Shown: positions 36,801 to 48,718 of the stretch, piece by piece
How positions within the stretch are numbered: the stretch's first letter is position 1
Layout: the number at the start of each line of letters is the position of its first letter
Notes under the pieces: generated by a model
Seen by the model: the letters and a program-made list of their open reading frames with translations, nothing else
Told to the model about the DNA's origin: nothing
Databases searched by the model: none
From: Neospora caninum Liverpool
Taxonomy: Eukaryota > Apicomplexa > Conoidasida > Eucoccidiorida > Sarcocystidae
Reading direction: 5' to 3'
Assembly (NCBI RefSeq): GCF_000208865.1
Contig: NC_018390.1
Coordinates: 1,660,790-1,724,789 of the forward strand
Length of the DNA: 64,000 bases
Made by a program: the position numbers and the translations under genes

Positions 36801-37131
36801 CTGCCCGCCAGCTGGACGTTCGCTGCATGTTTCGGCAGCCCCATTAATAACCGTGAGGCTCTGATTGCTTGTCCGAGGCAAACGGTCCCTTCTTGACGAA
36901 CAGACCTCTTTCGGCTGACTACCGTCACAGATGCACCGCATCAATCAGAGAGTCTGTAGTCAGCCCGTGCATCGCACTCCTTCCGAAGAAAACGCTGCGC
37001 AATCCTAATGCCAATACCTTCTCTCGGAAAAACCTCTTCTGGCCTCCAACAGTTACCCTCACTTTGTTGACTCTTACCGCCTGACGGCACCCTGCTACTT
37101 GTCTCTGCCTCTGCCAGGCCATTAGAAGTTT
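27878..37131. other. 9.2-kb stretch without a recognisable gene
   Basis: The left 1-1.5 kb should be the promoter and 5' UTR of the bromodomain gene. The rest is a patchwork of short open frames on both strands (mostly under 130 codons) with no recognisable domain, no sustained ORF and no obvious chain of phase-compatible exons. Base composition looks less GC-rich than in the flanking genes. No tRNA-like or rRNA-like sequence was noticed. It could contain noncoding transcripts, lineage-specific small genes, or simply intergenic DNA. Confidence 0.5.
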
Positions 37132-40100
37132 TCAGGCGCGTTGGTCGCGGTCAATGCTCTCACGATCGTGGGCTCTCCCCACGGGACTGGCAACGCTTCT
37201 TCTGTCGTTACTTCCATCTGTTTTACTGTTTCGGTTGACAGCGTCCTTCGACTCGTCGTTTCGATTCGAACGAGAGGCACGACTGCCCCGCCTGCTACTA
37301 CTGTGTGGCTGGTTGCCACCTTCCTTGTTTCTCTCGGACGAGTTCTTGTTGGAGCCAAGATCGGTGTCATGCCTGCGTGAGTGTGCATCTCCACTGGCGC
37401 TGTTGCCTCTGCGGCTCTTGTTAGAGATGCGCTGATCTGCCTGGTCTCCTTCCCCGTTAACCGAGGCTCTCGCACGGCTCCTGACTGAGCTGTGCCAGCG
37501 CCCTTCCTCTTTTTTGTCAGGGGGCCCATTCTCGCCTCCACCGGCCTCATGAGGGCTGCGAATACGCCGGTGTTGAACCTCGTTGTTTTTGCCAGGAACT
37601 GGCTCGCGCATGTGCTGTGACTCGCGTTTCTCATCCGGTTTCGATCTGACGCCTGCCATATGCCTCCTCGGTGAGCTTGTGACTCTCCCTGTGGCAAGGC
37701 GCCGCGAAGATGATGGATGAGACTCTCTGGATGAATTGGGCGGAGTTTCGAAGAAAGCATTCCAATCCTCAATAGGTTGCTCTGGAACACTCGAGTCCCC
37801 TATCACGTCCGGACGATGCTGCACGGTATAGGAAGTAACATATTCACAAAACATAAGAAAAACTCCAAGTGCATTGCCGCGCCGTTAGCCATCCCCTCAA
37901 GAAATACGAATTTGGGATATCCACCTGCTTGCAGATTTATCTACCGGACAAACACGCTGCGCCTTGTCTGACACATACGTCATCTTCTGGGCTTTTCTTA
38001 GCGCCTTTCTGCAAAGATGCAAATACGAAGGGCATTTGGGACACGAGCAGATGTGTATATAAATCTCGGATATTAGAAAACACATTTCCGCTAGCAAGTT
38101 TCTAGTCCTCTCATCTCTAAGCACGAAAATGAAGCTTGGTTCTTGTCTGAAAGCTCTATATCTCGAAGCTGGCTCAGCGGTTCACCCATCCCCGTAAAGC
38201 CTTTTCGTACGAACGAACTCGCCTTCTCTACATTTCCCCCTGTCACCTGGTGACTGCAAACGAGCACAAAAAGATGTGTGCATGCACTGCAACGGGGACA
38301 CTCTGATGCACGAGATAAACTGCAAGACTCGACTGAGCCTACACCCTACAGTCAAGGAATTGCCAACATGCCGAGTAACAGCATCAACAGCATATCACTT
38401 ACCCAGGGACCGCGGGCACAATTAGGTCTGCGCTGCACGGGGAGGTTTTCTACCCCGAGATCTTTTCCCCAGTCACCAACTAAACGCTCATCTTGAGCGT
38501 TACAGATTTTGGAATCACTCGACGTCCTGAGTTGTGTTCCAGCTGGGGTACTACCAGAGGCGCCTGCACTGAAACACGCTGTGGCCATGAGCGGCTGATT
38601 GTTGGCATCTACGACGTATTTCTCATCGGATGAAGTAACACGGGATGTGTTGACTGAGGCATCAGATTGGGGATAAGCAGCAGGTACCGGCCGACCACGC
38701 TGCCGGCGGTGGACCTGCTCTAACATTTCTTCTTGTCTGGGCAGCGCCCCTTCTCCAACAGCGAGCATGAGGCGGACCTTTTTGTTGCATGCGATGCAGA
38801 AGAAAATGCAAGTAAGGGCGCTAAGACTTCCAGTGATAGTCATCAGAATAAAATTGAGATAACTTATATTTTCTCCTGTCGGCAGTTCAACGTCATCCGC
38901 ATTTAGGGGACCAGTGGAGGGTTGAGCGGCAGATGCATATGTCTGCCTCGGAGATGCGCCTCCTGGGTTGCTCACTGGGCCTAGCTCAGGGAGGTAATGC
39001 TCTCGAATGAGCTTCTCGTTTCCCAGCTGAAGTTGAGACGCTGAGAGAAGAGTCGGCGGACTGGGAGACGGATGAACAGCCTCTTGAGTTTTCGGTAATG
39101 CAGACTTTGTTGCCGCGTCACGAATCACGTCCAGTCTCGTTTCCTGGTCCTTGTGGGACGACGACTTGATGATCGGGGAACGCCTCTTCGGACGGACAGT
39201 AAACGTGACGTTAACTGCCTGGCCTCCATCTCCCTGGCGTAAACCAGTGTCAGTTATGTCATATAGGTCATTTTTGGTAATATCGTCAAGAGAAGGCGTT
39301 GACGCATCACCCCATTGTGGGGAAAGATTATTTGCCTCACCTCCAGCTGTTTGGTTGAAAGTTCCATTCGCTCCATCTACGGGTTTATGCTCCGGATCCG
39401 CTAAGCCCAAGCCATCGGCTGCTTTTCGTCCCTTTTCCTCCACCGAAAGGTCGGCTGCCTCGGAGGAAGACGACGCCACCTGTTGCTCAGTAGTTTGCGA
39501 GCGCGGTGGTGTCTGCTCACTGAAAATGTCTAGTCTTTCCTTAGCCGTTCTTGCTTGCTGCGCTTGCTGATCCCTTGCCTCCAACACCTGTGCGTGGCAT
39601 TGAGTTGTCGCATCACATGTCTCTGTTTCCTCAAGATGAACTTCTTGACACGCCACACCAATGCATGGGATTTCCGCTTGAAGAACGTGACGGGAGCGTT
39701 TCCGGGCACCCATGATACGCTTCGTTTTCGCCTTTACCTCCGTGGCCCTCAGAGCACGCTGGCTCAGCGCCCGAGCGCTGTCGCTTGAAGCGGTGCCGCG
39801 AGAGTCTGCCAGCACTTGAGAAAAACCGCGGTGACGCTCGTTTGCGGTATCCTTACTCTGCATTCGGTCCCTGATCTCATCCTCGGGACACAGACATTCC
39901 GACCATGGCGAGAAAGGTGAGAGGACACAGTCCCTCGAAGCTCGTTGCGGCATACGGGAGATCAAGGCTCGAGCCCAGACCATTTGTTGATCGATCGATC
40001 TTGACTTGTCAAAATCAAACTGCGACTGAAAAGCTGCCGCTGTGTTTTGTTCTTTGACTGTCTGTGGCTTATGTTTTTCAGTTCCCCCAGGTTTTACATT

Positions 40101-43100
40101 CGTCTCTTCTGCGACTCTCAAACTTGTAGGCTGTTCCCAGTTTTTTGTGTCGAAGACGGCACCTTCAATCTCATCATCCTCGCTCGCTTCACACAGCTTC
40201 ACCTGTACGTGAGATGGGCAGGCATCATGTGGAAAAGGAACCCTTGTCACTCCTCTGACACGTACACTCCATTTTGCACCTGCAGATACCGGCTGATCCT
40301 GAGTGTGAGGTAACGATACGCTGGACGGGTATTGCCTTGCAGACTCACACGTGGACCACGATGACCAGCCTGTGAGCGCGCAGCTTGTTGGACATGTGTA
40401 CGGTGGGAGCGACCGAAGAAGTTCCATCTCTTCGGTACTCCTGTTGGGAGCTTCGCTGGCCTCAGTTGTTCCCTCACCGCGCCTTAACAGTGTAGGGTCT
40501 GCTGCTGCATCTAACGTGGGGGGGAGAAGAAGAAGGAAATTGGGGGCGTAGACGACACACGAAGTCGGGAAGAGAGACGAAATCGGTGCTGATGTCGAAA
40601 TGGACGACGGTATCGGCACATCCAGCTGACACGCGAGGAAACATGACACACAACACACACACGGAAATTAACACCAATGGACTGACATAACACGGAAACT
40701 CACCTCCAGGGAAGACAGAGCGTTGTCAGAAGACCCTACCATTCACACATAGTTGTTTGAAATTCTTGGCATGCCAGAGATTCGCTAACTCCTGCGTGGC
40801 TCGTGAAAGCCCTCACGAACACTGCGTCCCTCATTACACACGTGCAGCGGGTCCACTCACCGCATAAACCGAGCAGTTTTCTCGGACCAAATCGTACGAG
40901 GCGAAGAGAGCTGCCTCTCCTTGGCGGTATGCACGTATAATTCCTCTTAGCCGTTTGGCTTCCGCCACTTCCTCGGGCTTCGTAGATACTGAGAATGCAC
41001 TGACCCTGTCAAGAACGTCTTGAATGTCACTGTCCTCCTCAGAAAGCCAGTAATTTCCAGCCACACCCTGTTCTTCGGGAACAGGAACGGCTTTCAGCAT
41101 CTGCTGTCTCGCGACTAGCCGCATCAGAAGCGCATAGCATTCACGCCAACCTTTGAGGTCGCTCTCACTTGCCGGAGGTGTTGTATCCGTCACATTCAAT
41201 TGCGGTGTTCCCATAAAATCTACACCGGGCGGAGACGAGTGCGCACCGGATGGTTTACTCTCTTTTCTTACACTTCCTGTGTTGTCGGTGTCCGGAGCAC
41301 CTTCAGAAGACCTGGTGGTGCTCGCCCCGTTATCGTCAGAATGGTCAGCCTGCCTAAAGGGCAACACCTCCTTTTGACGAGTTCTAGACTTGGTGGGACG
41401 GACGGCAGTCAGCGCTCCCCTGATGCCGTCTTCGTGGTGTTTGGGCGCCATGTCTAAAGGAGAGAGGATCAAAGGAGAGAAAGATGACGAAGCAAGTTTT
41501 CCCTCTGGGGAAGCGTCGGTTGCTCTTGTGGCACGTGGCATCACGGGGCCACCTTTTTCAGCATCACCATTACGTGTCTCTCTGCTCGACACACCTGCGG
41601 CGCGCGCCTGCTTGGTGTCGTCAGCAGCTGGCATCATACTGTGCTCCGCATTCGTCTCTGTACGCTTCATTTGCAAGAGGGCAAGAGTAGTGGCCTTTTC
41701 TCCGGTTCTGTCGAATTGGCTCTTCGGATCTCCTGACGGCGAGGGCGAGTTATTCGACACCGTTTCTATTGGCTTCAATCGTGCTTGTTTCGTCGTCGTC
41801 TCCTCATTCTTCGGCAGAAGCCCTTGTGCTCCTCGATGTAGCTCCAACGCTCCGTGAGGCAGCTTCCTCAACCCACGACGACGGGAGACGACCTGTTGGG
41901 ACGCCTGCCACGATCCGTTCCTCTCGGCACCGAGCGACACCTCGCGGACGAGAAGGGGCATTGCGCACCCCGCCCCTGCATACAAGCGGACCCACTGGAA
42001 GGCGGGACATGCGGGGCTGAGTGGAAGAGCAACTTGTGACCGCCAAACGTCGGTATCTACAGAATTGGTTGAGAGCGGAAGAAGACTCTTTGTCCCCCAT
42101 AGAGCCTCTCTGGCTACAACGCGACCTCCACCTTGTGAAACGACTTCGCCCTCTTCTTGCTTGCCTGCCTCTACGGGCCCCCCGTCTGACACTCGGATCT
42201 GCAAAAGCTTTCTCATGGACTCCAGCGCCAGCAGACGGAACCGGGCAGCTGCAAGAGGTGTTTGATTGGCCGCTTCCTCTCTGGCCTCTCTCTCTCTGTT
42301 CATTGACTGTTCCTTGGTTCCTTTCCATTGCTTCTCCAGTTGATCTACTTGAGATTTGACTCGAGAAATCTGGTCCTCCAGAACTGGGCTACAGAGAGTA
42401 AGAGCCGCACCCTTCACAACCAAAATACTCGGAACGGGCAAGTGAGACAGAAAGGAAGCCGAGGAAGATAATACCGGCTCCGACATTACAGGTTTAAAAC
42501 ACAGAGGGAGAGACATGCTCTTGATGAGTTGGCAGACAGAAACAGCAGAGTGTCTCTGCGGTTGCCGTACATCAGAGGTCCTCTCTGCATGTGAAGCGTT
42601 ACGGATTGTCTCAACACCTTCACTGTGGTCCTTGACGCGCGCCAGTTCGGCGGGGTCGCCTTTATAAATGATAGCCGCGCAATCGTCTCGAAATTGACAC
42701 AGTGTCAAGCACGAAGAAAAGCTGAGGCCAGACATTAACTGATCGAGCTGTAGGGTGGCACCGGCATCATCGCTGTCTAGCCCTTCTGCCGTGGCACGAA
42801 CACTCGGCCTTGATTCCGCGGTTACGGTAGAAGCATCCACCCCTGCTGCCGTGTCCTGGGGTGTCCCCGCGGAGGCAGGCTCCCGCTTACTTCCAGAACG
42901 CAAGCCATCATTTTGAGGGGCACCGCGGATGGGGGGCGCCCCGAATAGACCAGCGTGGTTGTTCATTCCCAAAAGCAGCTCCCACGTGTCGGTTGTTATC
43001 TCAAGAAGAAGCAGCTTCTCTCTACATGCCTCATCTAATTCTAACTCAACATAGACCCCACAGTCGCCATCGACCATGGCTGCCGCGAGATTCCTACCTA

Positions 43101-43989
43101 GCAAAGGTGCGGCGCCGGTTTTCGCTGCCACCATATCAAGTTTCGCCTGGTCTGCCAGCGCGCCGCACGGGAACGCGTGGCATTGCCTCCATTCGTCCCT
43201 GCCATATTTTCCCTCTAAAGCAGCAACGACAACACCTTTTAGCTCCGCTTCATCTGCCTTTGTTGCTACTGTACGAATCCCCGCCATAGCCTCATTCATT
43301 GCCAGTGTCCTGTTCCACTGCTGCCTGCCACCATCACAGAAGGCACTACAAGACCCCCACGACAGGTCGGCTGCGGCCAGAGCAGCAGCTTTAACCGCGG
43401 CATCTTCGCCCTCCTCTGCGCTGCTCTCAAAGGCGTTGACGGCCGCTGTGCGGGGCGTCCCGTGTTTGGACGGTACATAGAGGAAGAAGGCGTCATGCGT
43501 CACTGGAACGCCGGAAAATTTGATGTTGTGCGCCACTGTGAGACCGTATGAAGAGCCTGAAGGGACTGAATCGGGATGAGTTGTATCATCCGCCGAGATA
43601 AAGGTGTCGTTGTGTGCAAACGCGCGGAAGCCGAAGGGCCCGTTGCGGTTCAAAAACGACTTATTTGTCAGGCTGATCACCCCCAGATGCGCATGAGCAT
43701 AAGAAGAAGAAGGCAGCCACAGGATGGCAACACAAGCAAAGATAAACGGAGGGGAGAGAGACCATATTGAGCAGCATGTGAGAAAAGCCCCGCGGACTTC
43801 GTGATTCCTGCGACCGATGACGGATGCAGGAAAGGAGGCCACATGAGGGTGACGCATGATTGGAATACGCGTGTGACGCAGCTGTGGAAGAAGAGAACTC
43901 CCACGAGAAAAAGCTTCGAATCCAGGGGAGGTTGCGCCACAGCGGCCCCTTCGCGCTTCCTGTTTGAAGAGCCCAGGGCTCAGAGCCAT
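37132..43989 (-). CDS. Large transmembrane protein with thrombospondin type-1-like repeats
   Basis: Three phase-0 exons (43989-40861, 40625-38403, 37818-37132) give about 2012 residues. The start ATGGCTCTG has a good context; an internal Met45 is an alternative. A hydrophobic segment at 69-96 (PFIFACVAILWLP) could be a recessed signal peptide. TSP1-like clusters are visible: LSWGSCSAFC at 210-218 with WRQCHAFPC at 267-275; YTCPTSCALTGWSSWSTC with later Cys at about 1121-1188; and CVLSPFSPWSECLC to CDATTQC at about 1276-1386. One membrane helix (FILMTITGSLSALTCIFFCIA) lies near 1630-1655. A cytoplasmic tail of about 350 residues follows, Ser/Arg/Asn-rich in the last exon. TSP1 repeats in apicomplexan transmembrane proteins usually mark secreted micronemal or surface adhesins, so a host- or matrix-contact role is plausible but inferred. 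No specific family member is recognised. Confidence 0.75.
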
Positions 43990-46862
43990 GGCTCAACTCG
44001 TTCCTGTGGAAGTACGAATCATAACGGTGGGCTCATATGTGCCTAGAACGAAGAACATGATTGTCCGCACGCAGTTTATGACAGGAACCAGCACAAAGCG
44101 GGCTTTGAAGAAGTGCACGCGCCACACTAGATAACCTTGCCGCCAACCTGGTCACCCGGCAGAACGGGAAGAGGGTTTGGACTCACCAGGGAGGATTGCC
44201 CGAAAACCTGCCAACAAAAATGGGCTTTTTCTTTTGTTGCGGAGCGTAACTGCAGCTACTTCGAGGGAACAGTGTGTGTTGTTGCCCATAAGACAGCCGA
44301 GAAGAGGATCTGACAGCTCGATCAAAAGCATCGAGAGTCTGCACAGATGGCGGCGGTCCACAGTTAGCGCAGACTCCCCCTCTCTTCCACATGCCAGGTT
44401 GTTTGAATGGTGAATCAGACAAAGGTTAAACATGGTCTGCCGACTCAAAAAAGACTGTGTGGAACCACAGGCGCCTCCTAGTGAATACACAACCACGACT
44501 GACTCACGTGCGCGGCGGGCCGTGTACACAGCGAGCGACCTCTATCTTTGGCCGTGGCCCGCGAAGGCGTCTCTGTGGACGGATGAGCGAGCCCGATGGA
44601 GTTTTCCTGACGCCATTTTGATGAGGACTTTGACGAGTCACAACAAAGCTGTCCGTTCCCTTCCCGTTTACCCAGAAACACCAAAATCTCCGATCAAGCA
44701 TTGCATGCTCCTGGATCGCGTGTCGTCTACGTGGCTTTTTCCGGTTTCGGGTCGTCCAGAGGCGACGTCAATCGCTGCATCACCGCGCGCCCCGTTGACC
44801 GAGACCGCATGCAGCAGCTCGGCGGATGACGTCTCGTACCTGGTGAAAGACAGGCTATCTTTTTATTCCAGACATGCATTGAGTTGCGCCGTAGCGCGAC
44901 GTCCTGACAGAGCTGCTGTGTGGATCAGCATGGAAACTGCAGCAGTGGCTCCAGCTGTTGTGGCATTCGCGGCTCATGTAGCTGAAGATAGACTTCGAGC
45001 TTTTAAGGACCTAGTTTTTCTACAAGCTGAAGAGTATTGACCGTCTAGGTGGACGACCCCAAGGGTGCCTTGCTCCGGCACGTAGAACGTGGCCTCGGGA
45101 GTCTCCGTCGTGTTAGCCGTTTCCACACGGACGACACGGCTTATGCTAGCGCTCTGAAACTCCTTCTCAGCGAGAGATCTGCCATGAACGTGTGACACAG
45201 ACATGACCATAAATTTGGACTGCAACGCTGCATCCCAGGTAGACGCTCGCCTAACGGCCCCTTTCATTCTCGCCACGTTTGCACAGTACGGTGGCCTGTA
45301 GAAGTCGAAAAGCTAAACGATTTTGGTATACATTCCCGTCAAATCTGGACGCCACTCACATACATCTGTATGCCACGACTCCCTCTCTCCAGGCATTTAC
45401 ACATCTTGTTAGAAGTGATGGGGACTACTTGGCAAGATGGGGAGATTGAGGCGCTCAGGAACTAAAATCCTAGAATCTCGGGCAGTGTATAGGCGTCAGT
45501 GATGTCGTGGCTGGCCTTCAAGGTCGTCGAAAGGAAACGCGGCGCACGCGCAGACGGAAAAAAATGATTAGCCAGAGAAATCAATACAGGAACGACGTCG
45601 ACGAGTATCACAAAAGAAAAAGAAAATTAACGCATTCGCAGGATAACATGCGTTCGACCCAGTGTTGTGATGTTGCACCCTTGAACAGTCGAAATGAACA
45701 AGACACGATGAACCAAACGTAATTTTCGTTCACTATCTCTATGCACACGCAGGGATGCACGTGTACATACAGACGCATACATCTGCATAAATGGACATCA
45801 CTCCTACGAAACTCGGGCTGCCTCTTCCGTCGCTCACCCAACGCCGACTGGATGCGGTTTTTTCTGCATTTGCCGTCTCTTCTATTTCCTCTCTCGCCCT
45901 GTTCTCCGCAACGCCGTTGAGAAAATCTGTTCTTAAAGGCCGTCCGCGAAAAGCGTCCCTGCTCTCTTTGTTATGTCTTCACTCCTCGCTGTAACGCTTC
46001 CCCTCCGTCCTTCTCGTAGCGCACATTTACACCATCGCCACGCAACCATATTGGAGAAGAGCACATTCTTCTAGCAACATGCAGAAACATGTGTAAGAAC
46101 GTGCATACGCTGCCACCCGGAATGTACGACAACGAACGAAATGCGTGTATTTCTCCATTTGAGAACCAAGGTTTGACATAGCCGTGTCTCACTGCGCACG
46201 CCCATCCGGGACTCGAAACAGACGTTGGGCACGAGGAAATGGAAGAGAAGAGAGCCGGGGTGACCACAGCAGTCTGCGCATCCCCTTTGGCCGCCGGAAG
46301 CGACAAAAAAAGTGGTCTGTGGAAGTTGAACGTTGTGGCACTGGGTTTCCGGAACAGAAACCATGCAGATTCGCTGTTTTCGTCAGCTGTGTGGTGTCTT
46401 TCTTCCACACGAGACGGTGTCAACTTGCTTCTAACAACGCCTTCTATCTTTTCAAGCGGGCACTGGTCGACGATCCTCCTGAGAGAAAACCGTCTCCCAT
46501 CACCAACAGCTAGATGGCTTCTCCTCTTCCATTCCATTCCCCTCTTTCGCGTTTCTTCCCTTCTTGGGGGCATACTGCCGCGAAGCTTTTCCCTCTAACC
46601 CGAGGAAAAACCCCCTCGTCGCCCCTTGGTTGCTGATCTATCGCAGCCGCATCTCCTGCCTCGCGCTCTTCTAAGCCGCGTTCTTTCCTTTCACCCTCTT
46701 GTCTCCTGTCTTCTCCTTCCTTTCTCCCGCTGTCCCACATTTCACGTCTCGTAACCCAGAAGTCTACCTGCGCGTACTTTTCAGCGCGCGAGGGCATCAC
46801 CACCCTACACACCATCCTTCTCTCTCTGCAGCTTTCCTTCATCTCTGTTTTCCCACCGCAAT
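43990..46862. other. Intergenic: upstream of the TSP1-like gene and 3' flank of the RRM gene
   Basis: No gene is recognised. The left part should hold the TSP1-like gene's promoter. It includes TGCATGC at 44702-44708 and GCATGCA at 44807-44813. A 202-codon frame at 44432-45040 (+) starts with ATG in a fair context, but its translation shows no domain or family resemblance. The right part must contain the 3' UTR of the RRM gene ending at 46863. Confidence 0.5.
44702..44813. promoter_or_regulatory. Pair of TGCATGC elements upstream of the TSP1-like gene
   Basis: TGCATGC at 44702-44708 and its reverse complement at 44807-44813 lie about 0.7-0.8 kb upstream of the TSP1-like start codon. Two copies within 112 bp are somewhat less likely by chance than one. 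A role in ApiAP2-dependent expression is inference. Confidence 0.3.
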
Positions 46863-48685
46863 CTAGTACGGAGTCGATCGATTGGCCATGCGGTTGCCCC
46901 GGTCTGCTCCACCTGACGCCGGAGAGCCTCCATAGCCTCCCTCGTCTGAGCCTACTCCGTAGGCGCCGGGCGCTCCTGCAGCTCCACCGTAACCGCCGTA
47001 GCCACCCATGGCGCTGTAGGCCGCCATTTCTGAAAAAAGTGCACACCCTCACAGACAGTGAGTTACACCGGGAACGAGGGATGGACGGAAGAGGGCAGAC
47101 GCGGGGACAAGGCGACACAGCGGAAAAGACGACGGAGGCCTACACACCGAAGGGTTCACACAAGTCGACGGCACTCGAAAAGCGCGAGAAAACGAGAACA
47201 ACGCTTGGGCGCACCAGAAAACAAAAAAATCCGGCGCAAACAGGAAGCAAGAGGCGTGAAGGATGGCAATGGTAAATCCACATCAAATACGGACGAGAAG
47301 CCCCAAAATCCATGCTCTTTACGCCCTCCACCTCAACTTACGAGCGTAGTAAGCAGCGTAGTACGGATTGTAGTTCGCGTAGCCCCCGTAGCCGCCGCCT
47401 CCGTACACGCCACCGGGGCCTCCCATTCCGTAGCCTGAAGTTGAAAGGCACAAACATCACACGCATTTTGGTCCAAAACCGAAAAGTCACCGATGCCCCA
47501 CAGCGAGTACTCAACGCCACCCTACACATAGATCTCCCTGACCACCTAGGCCGCTCTGCCTAGGTGACCATACTGTGTCTTTATATGTACATATTATCAC
47601 GACTCCTGGGAGTTCTCATCCCACCATGTTCTGTGCACAGTCTCCGCCCAGGCCTCCCGATGTCAATACAGAGGTGACAAAGAAAGTCTAGAGAGAGCGC
47701 GACCCCTCCGCACGTCGAATTGGAGTTGACAGTCTTGGAAGATCCACAAGAGTCCGCCAAGACGACAGCCTTCTCGCATGTCTTTTTTCACAAACTGTCC
47801 GTTCTTCACCTGCTGCTGGGTCTGCTGCGCCTCCGGGCGGCCCGTAGTTGCCGTAGTCGCGTCCTCTGCCTCCTCCATAGCCTCCCTCTCGGCCACCCCC
47901 ATAGCCTCGCCCACCGTAGCCGCCGGGGCCCCAGTTACTGCCGCTGCCGCCCCAGCCGCCGGAGTTGCGGTCGCGGTTCATCTGACGCGGTTGTGCACGC
48001 TTCGCTTCGCACTGCAGACCGAACAGATAGGGTTCATAGGGTTTACAGTTTACGCAGAAAGCGCGCCACAGAACCAAAACCAGGTGCATGCACGACGTGC
48101 GCATTACCTGGGTTCCTGCCCAAGAGGAATCCGAGCACATGCCGGCACGTGCGCATGCAAGCGCGCTTCGCCAAGCAATCGACGAAAACGCACGGAGAGA
48201 CCACGCAACCAAAGCAACGCCCCAGGCACCTCTCTTCTCCACACGCATTGCTGTAGATACGTCTTTCTCTAGACCTAGCGCAGAGACTTACTCATGCACA
48301 CAGACACAAAAGAATAAGTATACTATCTTTAAACATTCATTCGCGGCAGTCTACAGGGCGTGGCATCGCCCGTGAGGAGCTCGGTGACAGCGATCTAAGC
48401 GAGTGTCCATTCTGCCGGGGGACACGGTCCAGCATCTTACATGCACGCCGAGTTTCTTGTGGGGGCCAATCGCCTTCTCCGCGTCGTCGGGATTTCTGAA
48501 AATGACGAACCCAAAGCCTGGCAAAAAAGGCACACAAAGCAGAGACACCCAGCGTCAGCACCTCACACCCATCTACGCAGATGCAGCCATGTATCAGATG
48601 ACTACACAGATATATTCACAACGTTTCCATGGATGCTGAAACGGGCTCGTCACCGGTGAAGCGACAAGCATGCATGCATGTGTAC

Positions 48686-48718
<33 letters not shown>

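Noticed and set aside
40525..40545. Strong polypyrimidine acceptor (CCCACGTTAG) in the TSP1-like gene
   Set aside because: Joining it to the phase-0 donor of exon 1 gives an early stop; the acceptor at 40626 keeps the frame.
44432..45040. 202-codon plus-strand frame between the TSP1-like and RRM genes
   Set aside because: It has a fair start context, but no recognisable domain or compositional sign of coding; kept only as a note in the intergenic entry.
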